Assembly: GCF_030730925.1 (NCBI RefSeq)
Contig: NZ_JAVAMB010000001.1
Coordinates: forward strand, 866,085 to 930,084
From: Flavobacterium sp. DG2-3
GTDB lineage: Bacteria; Bacteroidota; Bacteroidia; Flavobacteriales; Flavobacteriaceae
Direction of reading: 5' to 3'
DNA: 64,000 bases
In this document: in pieces, positions 37,486-44,957 of the stretch
Numbering within the stretch: the stretch's first letter is position 1
How the letters are laid out: the number at the start of each line of letters is the position of its first letter
Made by a program: the position numbers and the translations under genes
The notes under the pieces: model-generated
Told to the model about the DNA's origin: nothing
Seen by the model: the letters and a program-made list of their open reading frames with translations, nothing else
Database searches by the model: none

Positions 37486-37812
37486 TCACCCCTGAATTTC
37501 TGGTTTCCAAAAGTGTTTTTCAAAATCGACAATCTGATTATTGACCACTTTAATGCCTTCATTTTCTAAAAGTTGCTGCATTAAATTCGTTCCGTCAAAA
37601 TGGTGTTTTCCTGTCAAAAGTCCTTTTTGGTTGACTACTCTATGTGCGGGAACATCATCCATATTATGGCAAGCGTTCATTGCCCAGCCTACCATTCTTG
37701 CAGAGCGAGCTGTGCCTAAGGCTTTTGCGATAGCACCATAAGAAGTTACTTTTCCAAACGGAATTTGTCTGGCGATTACATAAACTCTTTCGAAAAAATT
37801 CTCTTCAGCCAT
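37486..37812 (-). CDS. Alkyltransferase-like (ATL) protein
   Basis: Small DNA-binding protein of 108 residues matching the C-terminal domain of O6-alkylguanine-DNA alkyltransferase. The helix-turn-helix arginine-finger region (SYGAIAKALGTARSARMVGWAMNACHN) is intact, but the active-site PCHR is PAHR at 55-58: the acceptor cysteine is replaced by Ala. That is the hallmark of ATL proteins, which bind alkylated bases and hand them to nucleotide excision repair instead of repairing them directly. It is a single gene, flanked by nested repeats. Confidence 0.9.
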   Translation of the reverse strand: MAEENFFERVYVIARQIPFGKVTSYGAIAKALGTARSARMVGWAMNACHNMDDVPAHRVVNQKGLLTGKHHFDGTNLMQQLLENEGIKVVNNQIVDFEKHFWKPEIQG

Positions 37813-37820
37813 AATTATTT

Positions 37821-37945
37821 TGCCACAGATTATTTGGATTAAAAGGATTTTAAAATTACTATTTATCTGCTAAATCTGGGAAATCTGCGTGAAAATTTAA
37901 TCGCCAAAAAAAGAAGGAATCATTTTAATCCTTTTAATCTGTGGC
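37821..37945. repeat. Nested palindromic repeat (GCCACAGATTA family)
   Basis: TGCCACAGATTATTTGGATT faces AATCCTTTTAATCTGTGGC. An inner AAATCTGCGTGAAA module lies between them. Confidence 0.85.
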
Positions 37946-37952
37946 TTAAATT

Positions 37953-38591
37953 TTATTCGAAGTAATAATTCAAGATATTAAAAAGCGTTGCAATGGCAAC
38001 TAATCCGGTAATGGTTCCGATAATAGCATTCATGTTACGCATAAAGTAATCGGTTTTCTTTTCTATTCTACCAAAGAAAGCAATATAGCTGTATAAAATG
38101 ATAAAAGCTCCAAGAACAGAACCCGATACAAAAGTCAAAATAATCGCGTTTTCGAATACAAAAAGATGATACGAGGCCAACGTCACGCTGACAACAACAT
38201 AGTACGGAATAGGAAAGAAATTCAGTCCAGAAAGTAGCATTCCGAGAAAGAAACGACTTTTTTTACTGCTCTTTTTGATCTTTGTTTTTTTCTTGGCTAT
38301 TGGTTCTTTTGCAAAAAAGAAAAAGTAAATAGTTAAGATTGCAAAAATGACAAAACCAGCTTCACGCAAAAGTATGACAACGTCTGGGCGATTATCTATA
38401 ACGCGTGCAAATAACACTGCCACATACGCCTGAAAAAAAAGAACTAAAACAGCACCGATTACAAACCAAATAGCATTCTTTCTCCCTTCTTTCATTTTTA
38501 TTTTGGCAGCTGTCATATTAAGCAATCCCGGTGGAATTGTTCCAATGGCAGCGGCAATAAAACCTGAAAGTAATGGAGTAAGGTAGGTCAT
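37953..38591 (-). CDS. LysE family transporter
   Basis: Inner-membrane exporter of 212 residues with six predicted TM helices. The N-terminus (SGFIAAAIGTIPPGLLNMTAAKI) is the LysE/RhtB signature region, here with PPG in place of the more usual PGP. A basic loop (IAKKKTKIKKSSKKSRF) separates TMs 3 and 4. Substrates of the family are amino acids or small cations; none can be assigned. It is followed downstream on the same strand by the ATL gene, but a repeat lies between, and trmB is 42 bp upstream. Confidence 0.85.
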   Translation of the reverse strand: MTYLTPLLSGFIAAAIGTIPPGLLNMTAAKIKMKEGRKNAIWFVIGAVLVLFFQAYVAVLFARVIDNRPDVVILLREAGFVIFAILTIYFFFFAKEPIAKKKTKIKKSSKKSRFFLGMLLSGLNFFPIPYYVVVSVTLASYHLFVFENAIILTFVSGSVLGAFIILYSYIAFFGRIEKKTDYFMRNMNAIIGTITGLVAIATLFNILNYYFE

Positions 38592-38632
38592 TTAGTAATT
38601 AAATCGGTTAGATAAAGGTTTCAAAATTAAAG

Positions 38633-39310
38633 CTAGTCTTTAATTTTGAAACGAATATACGTAATTGCCTTGTTAATTTCTAAATATTGTTTTTCATAAA
38701 AAGTTTGGATCGAAGTTACCACTTCAGGGCTTCCCTCGTTTTTGTAAACATTATGGTTAGCATAAAGAACCTCGTGGCCTTCTCCGTGAAGTAATCCAAG
38801 CGTATAACCGTGCATGAATTCACTATCGGTTTTAAGATTTACCACTCCGTCTTTTTTCAGGATTTTTTTGTACAATTGCAGGAACTCAGAATTGGTCATT
38901 CTGTGTTTCGTTCTCTTGTATTTGATTTGTGGATCTGGAAAAGTAATCCAGATTTCGTCTACTTCGCCTTCAGCAAAAATATGATTAATCAGCTCGATTT
39001 GAGTACGTACGAAAGCCACATTATGAAGACCATTTTCTACAGCGGTTTTGGCACCTCTCCAGAAACGTGCTCCTTTAATATCGATTCCGATAAAATTTTT
39101 GTCTGGGTATTTCTCTGCTAATCCAACAGAATATTCTCCTTTTCCGCACCCTAATTCTAAAACTAATGGATTATCATTTTTAAAGAAATCAGAATTCCAT
39201 TTCCCTCTTAAAGGCATTAAATTACCTACAACTTCTTCTCTGGTTGGCTGAAAAACGTTTTCAAATGTTTCGTTTTCTCTGAATCTTTTTAGTTTATTTT
39301 TACTTCCCAC
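38633..39310 (-). CDS. trmB: tRNA (guanine-N7-)-methyltransferase
   Basis: SAM-dependent methylation of G46 in the variable loop of tRNAs, cytoplasmic. The SAM motif LELGCGKGEYSVGLAEKYP is followed by GIDIKGAR and the family block WITFPDPQIKYKRTKHRMT (canonical FPDPW replaced by FPDPQ, as in other Bacteroidota). The start is set at the GTG (39310) giving GSKNKLKRFRENETF: the frame extends to a TTG at 39331, but TAATTTTG (39329-39336), a -7 element, overlaps that codon. About 225 residues result, the usual length. Confidence 0.93.
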   Translation of the reverse strand: MGSKNKLKRFRENETFENVFQPTREEVVGNLMPLRGKWNSDFFKNDNPLVLELGCGKGEYSVGLAEKYPDKNFIGIDIKGARFWRGAKTAVENGLHNVAFVRTQIELINHIFAEGEVDEIWITFPDPQIKYKRTKHRMTNSEFLQLYKKILKKDGVVNLKTDSEFMHGYTLGLLHGEGHEVLYANHNVYKNEGSPEVVTSIQTFYEKQYLEINKAITYIRFKIKD

Positions 39311-39384
39311 TTTTACAAAAATTTTCCGCAAAATTAAGGAATATAAACGAATGAAAATAGCGGAATTAGGTTTAAAAGTTCTTT

Positions 39385-39586
39385 CGCCACTAATTCACGA
39401 ATTATTCTTAGTTTATTTTTTGCCACAGATTACACAGATTAAAATGGATTTTTAACTGGACGTAATTTTTTTGCCACGAATTGCACGAATTTTCACGAAT
39501 TTTTTATTCTGTTTTTGTTTAGCTCAAACATATAATCAGCAAGCTGATTAAAAAAATTTGTGGAAATTCGTGCAATTCGTGGCAAA
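39385..39586. repeat. Nested palindromic repeat (GCCAC...GAATT family)
   Basis: The left half contains CGCCACTAATTCACGAATTA, then TGCCACAGATTACACAGATT, then TTGCCACGAATTGCACGAAT; the right half ends GAAATTCGTGCAATTCGTGG. Several modules are nested. No gene lies between 39332 and 39593. Confidence 0.85.
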
Positions 39587-39593
39587 CTAAAAA

Positions 39594-40976
39594 TTAACCG
39601 TAATGTGGTTCTGTTATTGGTTGTGCTTTTGGATCAAGAGATTCATCGTGTTGCGATAAATCTAGTCCGATGTGTTCTGATTCTTCTGAAACTCTTAGTG
39701 GAATAATGAAGTTGGTTACTTTAAACAAGAAATAAGCTCCGAAGAAAGTAAAGATCGAAACCAAAACCAATGCCATCATGTGGTGTCCGAAAACATTCCA
39801 TCCACCGTGAAGCAAACTTGCGTTTTCTCCGTGAGCAAAAACAGCTGTTAAGATCATTCCCATGATTCCACCAACACCGTGGCAAGCAAAAACGTCAAGC
39901 GTATCGTCGAATCTTTTAGAATATTTGCAGTTTACAGCCGTATTAGAAACCAAAGCTGTGATGAAACCGAAAAACATACTTTCTGGAACGGAAACAAATC
40001 CTGCGGCAGGCGTAATAGCTACTAAACCAACAACCGCCCCGATACAAGCCCCAAGAGCCGAAACTTTTCTTCCGTTCATTCGGTCAAAGAAAATCCAAGT
40101 TAGCATCGCTGCAGCAGATGAAGTCGTAGTTGTAGCAAAAGCCATAGCAGCAGTTCCGTTGGCAGCAAGAGCAGATCCAGCGTTGAATCCGAACCATCCA
40201 AACCAAAGCATTCCAGTTCCTAATAATACAAACGGAATATTGGTCGGAATATGCTGGCTGTTTTTTCTTTTTCCTAAAACAATAACTCCAGCTAGAGCTG
40301 CAAAACCAGAACTCATGTGCACTACAGTTCCTCCGGCGAAATCTTTAACACCAAAATAACTTCCTAAAACGCCCGTAGGATACCAAACCGCGTGACATAA
40401 AGGAGCATAAATAAATATGGTAAATAAACTGATGAATACTAAATAAGAAATAAAACGAACGCGTTCTGCAAACGAACCTGTAATAATCGCAGGGCAGATA
40501 ATCGCAAATTTCATTTGAAACAAAGCAAAAAGCATAAACGGAATCGTATTTGCCAATTGTTTATGAGGCAAGACGCCCACATAATCCATAAAAGCAAAAG
40601 TAGTTGGGTTTCCGAAAAAGCTGTAAAAATGATCTCCAGAACCAAATCCGACTGGTTCTCCAAAGGCTAAGCTAAATGCCACCACAACCCATAAAAGCGT
40701 TACAACACCCAAACAGATAAAACTTTGAAGCATGGTCGAAATGACATTTTTCTTTCCTACCATTCCGCCGTAAAAGAAAGACAATCCTGGTGTCATGATC
40801 AAAACCAGACAGCTTGAAGTAAGCATCCAGGCAACATCGGCAGGAACGATATGATCTAAAGTTCCAAATTCTGATAAAACATAATTATTTTCTGTAACTG
40901 TCGGCCAAAATGCACCTATCGTACATACGACGCTTATCATAATAAAGGAAATAATCCAGCGTTTTTCTATTTTCAT
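39594..40976 (-). CDS. amt: Ammonium transporter
   Basis: Amt/Rh-family channel of 460 residues with an N-terminal signal-like TM plus eleven core helices. Recognisable family blocks are FFYGGMVGKKNVISTMLQSF, DFAGGTVVHMSSGFAALAGVIVLG (first pore-lining His region) and DVFACHGVGGIMGMILTAVFA (second His). No glnK/PII gene is adjacent in the window, although amt-glnK pairing is common. Upstream, TAACTTTG at 41022-41015 (minus strand) is a -7 match giving a ~35-base leader; the -33 is unclear. Confidence 0.96.
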   Translation of the reverse strand: MKIEKRWIISFIMISVVCTIGAFWPTVTENNYVLSEFGTLDHIVPADVAWMLTSSCLVLIMTPGLSFFYGGMVGKKNVISTMLQSFICLGVVTLLWVVVAFSLAFGEPVGFGSGDHFYSFFGNPTTFAFMDYVGVLPHKQLANTIPFMLFALFQMKFAIICPAIITGSFAERVRFISYLVFISLFTIFIYAPLCHAVWYPTGVLGSYFGVKDFAGGTVVHMSSGFAALAGVIVLGKRKNSQHIPTNIPFVLLGTGMLWFGWFGFNAGSALAANGTAAMAFATTTTSSAAAMLTWIFFDRMNGRKVSALGACIGAVVGLVAITPAAGFVSVPESMFFGFITALVSNTAVNCKYSKRFDDTLDVFACHGVGGIMGMILTAVFAHGENASLLHGGWNVFGHHMMALVLVSIFTFFGAYFLFKVTNFIIPLRVSEESEHIGLDLSQHDESLDPKAQPITEPHYG

Positions 40977-41137
40977 TTTTAAAATACTTTGTTTAACCCT
41001 ATTTTTTTTGGGGTCAAAGTTAGAAAAAAATAAATATTCTCGTTTTAAAGGCTATTAAAATAGAGGTTCGGCTTTTATTTTGATCGATTTTGTAAAATAC
41101 AGCTTCTTTTTTTGACAGTATCTTATTCTAAAGTTAC

Positions 41138-41194
41138 AAAAAAGCATTGTTTTTGACGAATTAATTAAAATTAGTCTATCAACAATGCTTTTAA
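41138..41194 (-). terminator. Terminator-like hairpin
   Basis: AAAAGCATTGTT (41140-41151) and AACAATGCTTTT (41181-41192) pair around a 29-base loop, with T residues after the stem on the minus strand, past the stop at 41240. Confidence 0.6.
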
Positions 41195-41239
41195 AGCGCT
41201 CAAAAAGTTATGTTTATAATAAGAAAAGTCGAAAATGTT

Positions 41240-41728
41240 TTATTTTTTCTGAAGTTTTGCAATCAAAGCATCTTCAATTGGCGCTTTTATCTTAGTTACA
41301 GCGTCAACTTCGTCATTCGGAACCGTCATTGATAAAACATAATGCTGAATTTTCCATTCGTTACCCACTTTAAACAAAACTCCAGAACCACGGCAGATTT
41401 TCATTTGCGTGTCTAGCAATTCGTCAAACCAAGCAATTTTTCCGCTTTTGTCAAAAAAGATATGGCGTTCTAAGGCTTTAAAATTCCATGTCGTTCCTTT
41501 GTCAAAAAAAGGTTTTGCCCAAACAGCGAATTCTTTTTTAGTCCAATTTTCGGTAGCATCTGTGCCAATATAAATAGCATCTGAATTTAATACGCTGAAG
41601 TAAGCATCAAATTTAACCTCAGCGGCAGCTTTATGCCAAGCATCTAAGGTCTGATTGATTTTGTTTTTGTCGGTTTGTGCATTCGCGAAAGCGGTAATAA
41701 ATAGAAGGAGTAAAGCAATTTTTTTCAT
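41240..41728 (-). CDS. SnoaL/NTF2-like (DUF4440-type) exported protein
   Basis: 162 residues with a signal peptide (MKKIALLLLFITAFANAQ). The mature part has the cone-shaped NTF2-like pattern: an N-terminal helix (INQTLDAWHKAAAEVKFDAYFSVL), a turn with IYIGTDATENWTKKEFAVWAKPFF, and strands GKIAWFDELLDTQ and NEWKIQHYVLSMTVP. Members bind small hydrophobic ligands or act as enzymes, but no catalytic set is evident. It is a single gene with its own terminator-like hairpin. Confidence 0.85.
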   Translation of the reverse strand: MKKIALLLLFITAFANAQTDKNKINQTLDAWHKAAAEVKFDAYFSVLNSDAIYIGTDATENWTKKEFAVWAKPFFDKGTTWNFKALERHIFFDKSGKIAWFDELLDTQMKICRGSGVLFKVGNEWKIQHYVLSMTVPNDEVDAVTKIKAPIEDALIAKLQKK

Positions 41729-41765
41729 GAGATATAAATTTAAAGTTTAAAGATATTATTTTTTT

Positions 41766-42128
41766 TAAACCATATAAGTAATGTAAGTCAATTAAAGGAT
41801 TGGTTATTGCCACGAAGTCGCCAAGACGCTAATTTTTTTTGCACGCAATATTTTTTAAACCAATGGAAGTCAATTAAAGCCGATAGTTGTTTCTCGCAAA
41901 GTCGCCGAGTCGCTAAGTTTTTGTTTCACGCAGATTCGAAAGATTTTAGCAGATATAGTAAAAGATTATTTAATAAAATAATAATCTGCGGTATCTGCAT
42001 TAATCATTTTAAAATCTGCGTGAAACATAAAAAATCTGCTCGATCTGCGGGAGAAAGAAATCACATTTTGCAACATTTAAAATTCATTAACAAATAACTT
42101 TAAATGAACTTACATTACTTATAGGATT
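41766..42128. repeat. Large nested palindrome with ACCATATAAGT arms
   Basis: Outer arms: AAACCATATAAGTAATGTAA (near 41766) and TTACATTACTTATAGGATTT (near 42108). Inside are GCCACGAAGTCGCCAAGACG, a CTCGCAAAGTCGCCGAGTCGC module, and TTTCACGCAGATTCGAAAGA paired with AAAATCTGCGTGAAAC. It fills most of the 447-bp gap; no gene is supported. Confidence 0.85.
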
Positions 42129-42145
42129 TAAATTCAAAAAACAAG

Positions 42146-42153
42146 TATATTTG
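42146..42153 (+). promoter_or_regulatory. -7 element of the HGxPGHRCD lipoprotein gene
   Basis: TATATTTG lies 23 bases before the ATG at 42176 and rules out the earlier in-frame start at 42155. Confidence 0.55.
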
Positions 42154-42175
42154 ATTGATCTTAAATAATACCCCA

Positions 42176-42835
42176 ATGAATGCAAAAATACTTCTAAGCT
42201 CGCTAGCAGTTACTTCTTTACTTTTTATTTCCTGCAAAAAAGAATTGGAACCGCAGGAAAGTACAGCAACATCTGAATTAGTAAGGTTAGGACTTGCAAA
42301 AGATACAACTAAAGCTGCTGCGCCAGTGGTGCAAAATCCTGCAGCAAATCCAAATACCGTTTTAAGTGACACCAAAGGAATTAATCCAGCGCACGGACAG
42401 CCGGGCCATCGTTGCGATATTGCGGTTGGAGCACCTTTAAATTCGGCACCGCCACAGCAAGGTCAGGCTGCGACACAAACAGGGCAAACGGTAAAAGTTG
42501 GCCAGCCTCAAGTGGTGACTACTACAACAGTTCCTGCTAAAACGCCAAAAGGAATGAACCCGCCACATGGACAGCCAGGACACAGATGTGATATTCCGGT
42601 TGGAGCGCCTTTAAATTCGCCTCCAGCAAAAAATACAACAACAACCACAAATACAGCACAAAGCGGAACGGTTACACAAAACTTTTCGGTAACACCTCCG
42701 CCAGCATCAAATCCAGTTCCGGCATTATTGAGTACCGAAGGAACAGAAGCGACTGTAGCAGACGGAATGAATCCGCCGCACGGAAAACCAGGTCACCGCT
42801 GCGATATTGCCGTTGGCGCTCCGCTTCCTAAATAG
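42176..42835 (+). CDS. Lipoprotein with three HGxPGHRCD repeats
   Basis: Predicted lipoprotein of 219 residues: signal MNAKILLSSLAVTSLLFISC with the lipid-bearing Cys20. The mature part is low-complexity (Ala, Pro, Thr, Gln) but contains three near-identical 23-residue blocks at 68-90, 126-148 and 197-219, each GxNPPHGQPGHRCDIxVGAPL with two His and one Cys. The third ends the protein. The spacers differ in length and sequence, so the blocks, not the spacing, are kept. The fixed H, H, C set suggests metal or haem binding, which is inference. I do not know a named family. Confidence 0.8.
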   Translation: MNAKILLSSLAVTSLLFISCKKELEPQESTATSELVRLGLAKDTTKAAAPVVQNPAANPNTVLSDTKGINPAHGQPGHRCDIAVGAPLNSAPPQQGQAATQTGQTVKVGQPQVVTTTTVPAKTPKGMNPPHGQPGHRCDIPVGAPLNSPPAKNTTTTTNTAQSGTVTQNFSVTPPPASNPVPALLSTEGTEATVADGMNPPHGKPGHRCDIAVGAPLPK

Positions 42836-42837
42836 TT

Positions 42838-43080
42838 TATAAAACATATAAGTGATATAAGAAAATTTAAAGTTTTTTTATTCTTACTGTAAACAAACAA
42901 AGCCTCAAAGTATGAACTTTGAGGCTTTGAATTTTTAGAAAATTTAAGTTTTTATCATTTATTTAATAAAAGCATGAAGCCGCAAAGTATATATAAAACT
43001 TTGCGGCTTCGCGTCTTTGCGAGATTAATTCATTTCAGTAAAAAACTAAAAATGAACTTATATCGCTTATATGGTTTAAA
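42838..43080. repeat. Nested palindrome with ACATATAAGT arms
   Basis: The left arm AAAACATATAAGTGATATAA is near 42840 and the right arm CTTATATCGCTTATATGGTT near 43057. A gene terminator (42899-42932) and an AAGCCGCAAAG / CTTTGCGGCTT module (42976-43006) lie inside. Confidence 0.85.
42897..42934 (+). terminator. Rho-independent terminator
   Basis: AAGCCTCAAAGT and ACTTTGAGGCTT pair around a short loop, with T-rich sequence following, past the lipoprotein gene. Confidence 0.8.
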
Positions 43081-43082
43081 AA

Positions 43083-43397
43083 TTAATGTTCTTTTATTTT
43101 TTCGAAAGTGCTAGTCAACGATTTTTTTACTTTAGCCAATGCACCACTGAAAGCTTTTTCAAGCGATTCGGCGTGTTCTGTAACCGTTATAGGCTGTAAT
43201 TTTACAGGGCGGACTTCAATCACACATTTTTTGTCATGCAAGCTGAATTTTTCGCCGTTTTCATCACCAAAATGAATCTCGACACGGGTAATTTTATCTT
43301 GAAAACGATCTAAACTTTTTTCAACTTCTGAAGAAAAATAACTCTCTAATCTTGCACTTCCTTCAATGTTTTTGTCTGTATTGATTTGTACTTTCAT
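43083..43397 (-). CDS. hpf: Ribosome hibernation-promoting factor (HPF/RaiA family)
   Basis: Ribosome-associated stationary-phase factor of 104 residues, the short form lacking the C-terminal dimerisation domain. The beta-alpha-beta-beta-beta-alpha pattern is clear: MKVQINTDKNI, SSEVEKSLDRFQDKITRVEIHFGDENG, CVIEVRPVKLQPITVTEHAES and LEKAFSGALAKVKKSLTSTFEKIKEH. It binds the decoding region of 30S subunits and blocks translation. It is a single gene; the neighbouring sequence downstream is a nested repeat. Confidence 0.93.
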   Translation of the reverse strand: MKVQINTDKNIEGSARLESYFSSEVEKSLDRFQDKITRVEIHFGDENGEKFSLHDKKCVIEVRPVKLQPITVTEHAESLEKAFSGALAKVKKSLTSTFEKIKEH

Positions 43398-43596
43398 AAC
43401 GGATAATTTTTTAATGATTCATTCTCAAACTTATCGATTTTAAGAGTAAAAGACAAGCGAGTTAAGGAAAGATTATGAAAATTTTAATTAATTAAAGCTC
43501 AATTTTGTAATTTAGTTTTTAAAGGTTTTATTTTGAATAAAATTCGATAAAATAAAAGAAAATACTTACAAAATATTTTGTTTTTCGTATGTTTGC

Positions 43597-43744
43597 AATT
43601 CCTAAAACTTTCAGACTATGAAACAAAACAAAATTTTTGCCCACGTGGTACGCTGGCGGTATTGGAAACAACTGCAACGCTCTGAAAGGCGTAGGACAGC
43701 TAACCCATGTGGGTTTTATAATTCCTAAAGCTTTCAGATTATGA
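43597..43744 (+). other. GC-rich 123-bp tandem element: possible structured leader RNA or coupled small ORF
   Basis: Two 25-bp near-copies (43597-43621 and 43720-43744; core CCTAAARCTTTCAGAYTATG) lie exactly 123 bases apart. Between them is a GC-rich stretch that folds as a three-way junction: CCCACGTGG with CCATGTGGG outside, GCTG with CAGC next, and hairpins GCGGT/ACTGC and ACGC/GCGT within. One frame reads NKTKFLPTWYAGGIGNNCNA and on to IPKAFRL, with its TGA overlapping the ATG of the next gene (ATGA). The same frame before it ends in IPKTFRL. A different frame opens at 43618 (MKQNKIFAHVV, 36 codons). I cannot decide between RNA and peptide. Confidence 0.55.
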
Positions 43745-43974
43745 GTACAAACACCCTTTCTAAAGAAACCGAATTAAGATTAGCTGAATTCTTCAACACT
43801 TCAATTGATTCGAAAAGTATGGCGAAAACCCTAAGACAAGTAAATTATATTCTTGCCTTAAACGTAATGCACGAAAATGAATTTCTGCAACAAGAAAATA
43901 TCAATCTAGATGAAAGCTTTTACTGGCTGAATAAATTGGCCGAGATTCTGGATCCTTATTTGGAGGTTGAGTAG
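43741..43974 (+). CDS. Hypothetical protein, 77 residues
   Basis: Small, acidic, helical cytoplasmic protein without a recognised family: MSTNTLSKETELRLAEFFNT, then SKSMAKTLRQVNYILALNVM and a Trp/Leu-rich helix SFYWLNKLAEILDPYLEVE. Codon use looks normal for the window and a terminator follows, so I take it as real. Its ATG overlaps the stop of the small frame in the upstream 123-bp element, so the two are probably translationally coupled or controlled together. Confidence 0.7.
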   Translation: MSTNTLSKETELRLAEFFNTSIDSKSMAKTLRQVNYILALNVMHENEFLQQENINLDESFYWLNKLAEILDPYLEVE

Positions 43975-43989
43975 AATTTATCGAAATGA

Positions 43990-44018
43990 GAAAAGCCACT
44001 GGGAAGTGGCTTTTTATT
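43990..44018 (+). terminator. Rho-independent terminator
   Basis: AAAAGCCACT and AGTGGCTTTTT form a stem with a 4-base GGGA-type loop and T-run. It separates convergent genes. Confidence 0.85.
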
Positions 44019-44799
44019 ATAATGCAGTTTGCTTATTGAAGATTGCATCTAAATGGTGCTCTAAAAATTCTTTTTTTGGTAAATATTTTTGAGCTTTATG
44101 TATTTCTTGATTTTCAATTGAAGCAAAATATTTCTGAAAGTATTCACTATTTTTTTTCTTTTTTAATGAATCAGAAAAAATGATTTTGTGATCTGTATTT
44201 ATTCCAATTAGCCCTTTATCGAAAGCCTTGTCGTAAAGTAATGAAAAGCAAATTCCATTCTCAGGATTTAAACGATGTTCTTCATTTTTAGACCAAGGTA
44301 TTATATGACTAGCAAATAATAGTTCTGGAATATCAATGCCAGTAATTGCGCATTTATTGGAATAATTGGTTAAAACAATTTTTCTGAAAACACATTGATT
44401 TACTCTTGTTTTTACTTCGCGAAGAACAGTTTCGCCTTTTAGGTCTTTTAAATCGGCAAGAATTTCATCATATTTTTCTTCAACGGAGGTATTTTCTTTT
44501 TCTGCTAAAATTTTTTCGCTGAGAAAAATTAATTCTTCTTGATCATTGTGAAACTCATCCCAAATTGGTTTTACTTGATTCATTCCATTTTTTAAACCAC
44601 TTACACCTCTTTGTTGATGAAATGGATCAATACTTGCAAAATTGCCCAATCTCATGACTATAGAAGCAGGAGTTCTTCCAATAAGATTTGCTAATTTTTT
44701 CACTTCCGGATTGCTCGAATGAGTTTTTCCAAATTCTATATTTAAATATAAATTGAAAGCAATTATTAGCTCTTCTCGAGTCCAAAGATTTTTAGGCAT
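44017..44799 (-). CDS. HNH endonuclease domain protein
   Basis: 260 residues. The N-terminal ~120 residues (WTREELIIAFNLYLNIEFGK, then KKLANLIGRTPASIVMRLGNFASID) resemble a DNA-binding helical domain seen in putative restriction endonucleases. The C-terminal HNH nuclease has CAITGIDIPELLFASHIIPWSKNEEHRLNPENGICFSLLYDKAFDKGLI, with the SHI, N and H/D metal positions. It stands alone, without a methyltransferase or other defence gene next to it. It may be an orphan type IV-like or damage-related nuclease. Confidence 0.85.
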   Translation of the reverse strand: MPKNLWTREELIIAFNLYLNIEFGKTHSSNPEVKKLANLIGRTPASIVMRLGNFASIDPFHQQRGVSGLKNGMNQVKPIWDEFHNDQEELIFLSEKILAEKENTSVEEKYDEILADLKDLKGETVLREVKTRVNQCVFRKIVLTNYSNKCAITGIDIPELLFASHIIPWSKNEEHRLNPENGICFSLLYDKAFDKGLIGINTDHKIIFSDSLKKKKNSEYFQKYFASIENQEIHKAQKYLPKKEFLEHHLDAIFNKQTAL

Positions 44800-44846
44800 T
44801 AGAAAAAAATATTAGTTTTTAGTAAATATAAATATTTTAAGTCTGA

Positions 44847-44949
44847 TTTGTCATTTCGAGGAACGAGAAATCTTCGCGAGTAACTCTATAATCTGAATCA
44901 AACTTTGCGGAGCTTCTTACGAAGATTTCTCGTTCCTCGAAATGACAAA
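44847..44949. repeat. Long inverted repeat (TCATTTCGAGGAACGAG family)
   Basis: Arms of 34 bp (44847-44880 and 44916-44949), nearly perfect. Compared with the copy at 10720, CCC/GGG has become TTT/AAA in both arms. Confidence 0.9.
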
Positions 44950-44957
44950 AAGAAACA

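Noticed and set aside
42073..42085. Zur-like site near TTGCAACATTT
   Set aside because: Only one half-site, inside a repeat module.
43618..43728. 36-codon frame MKQNKIFAHVV as a gene
   Set aside because: The coupled frame beside it, and the RNA fold, explain the conservation pattern better. Kept only as part of the 123-bp element.
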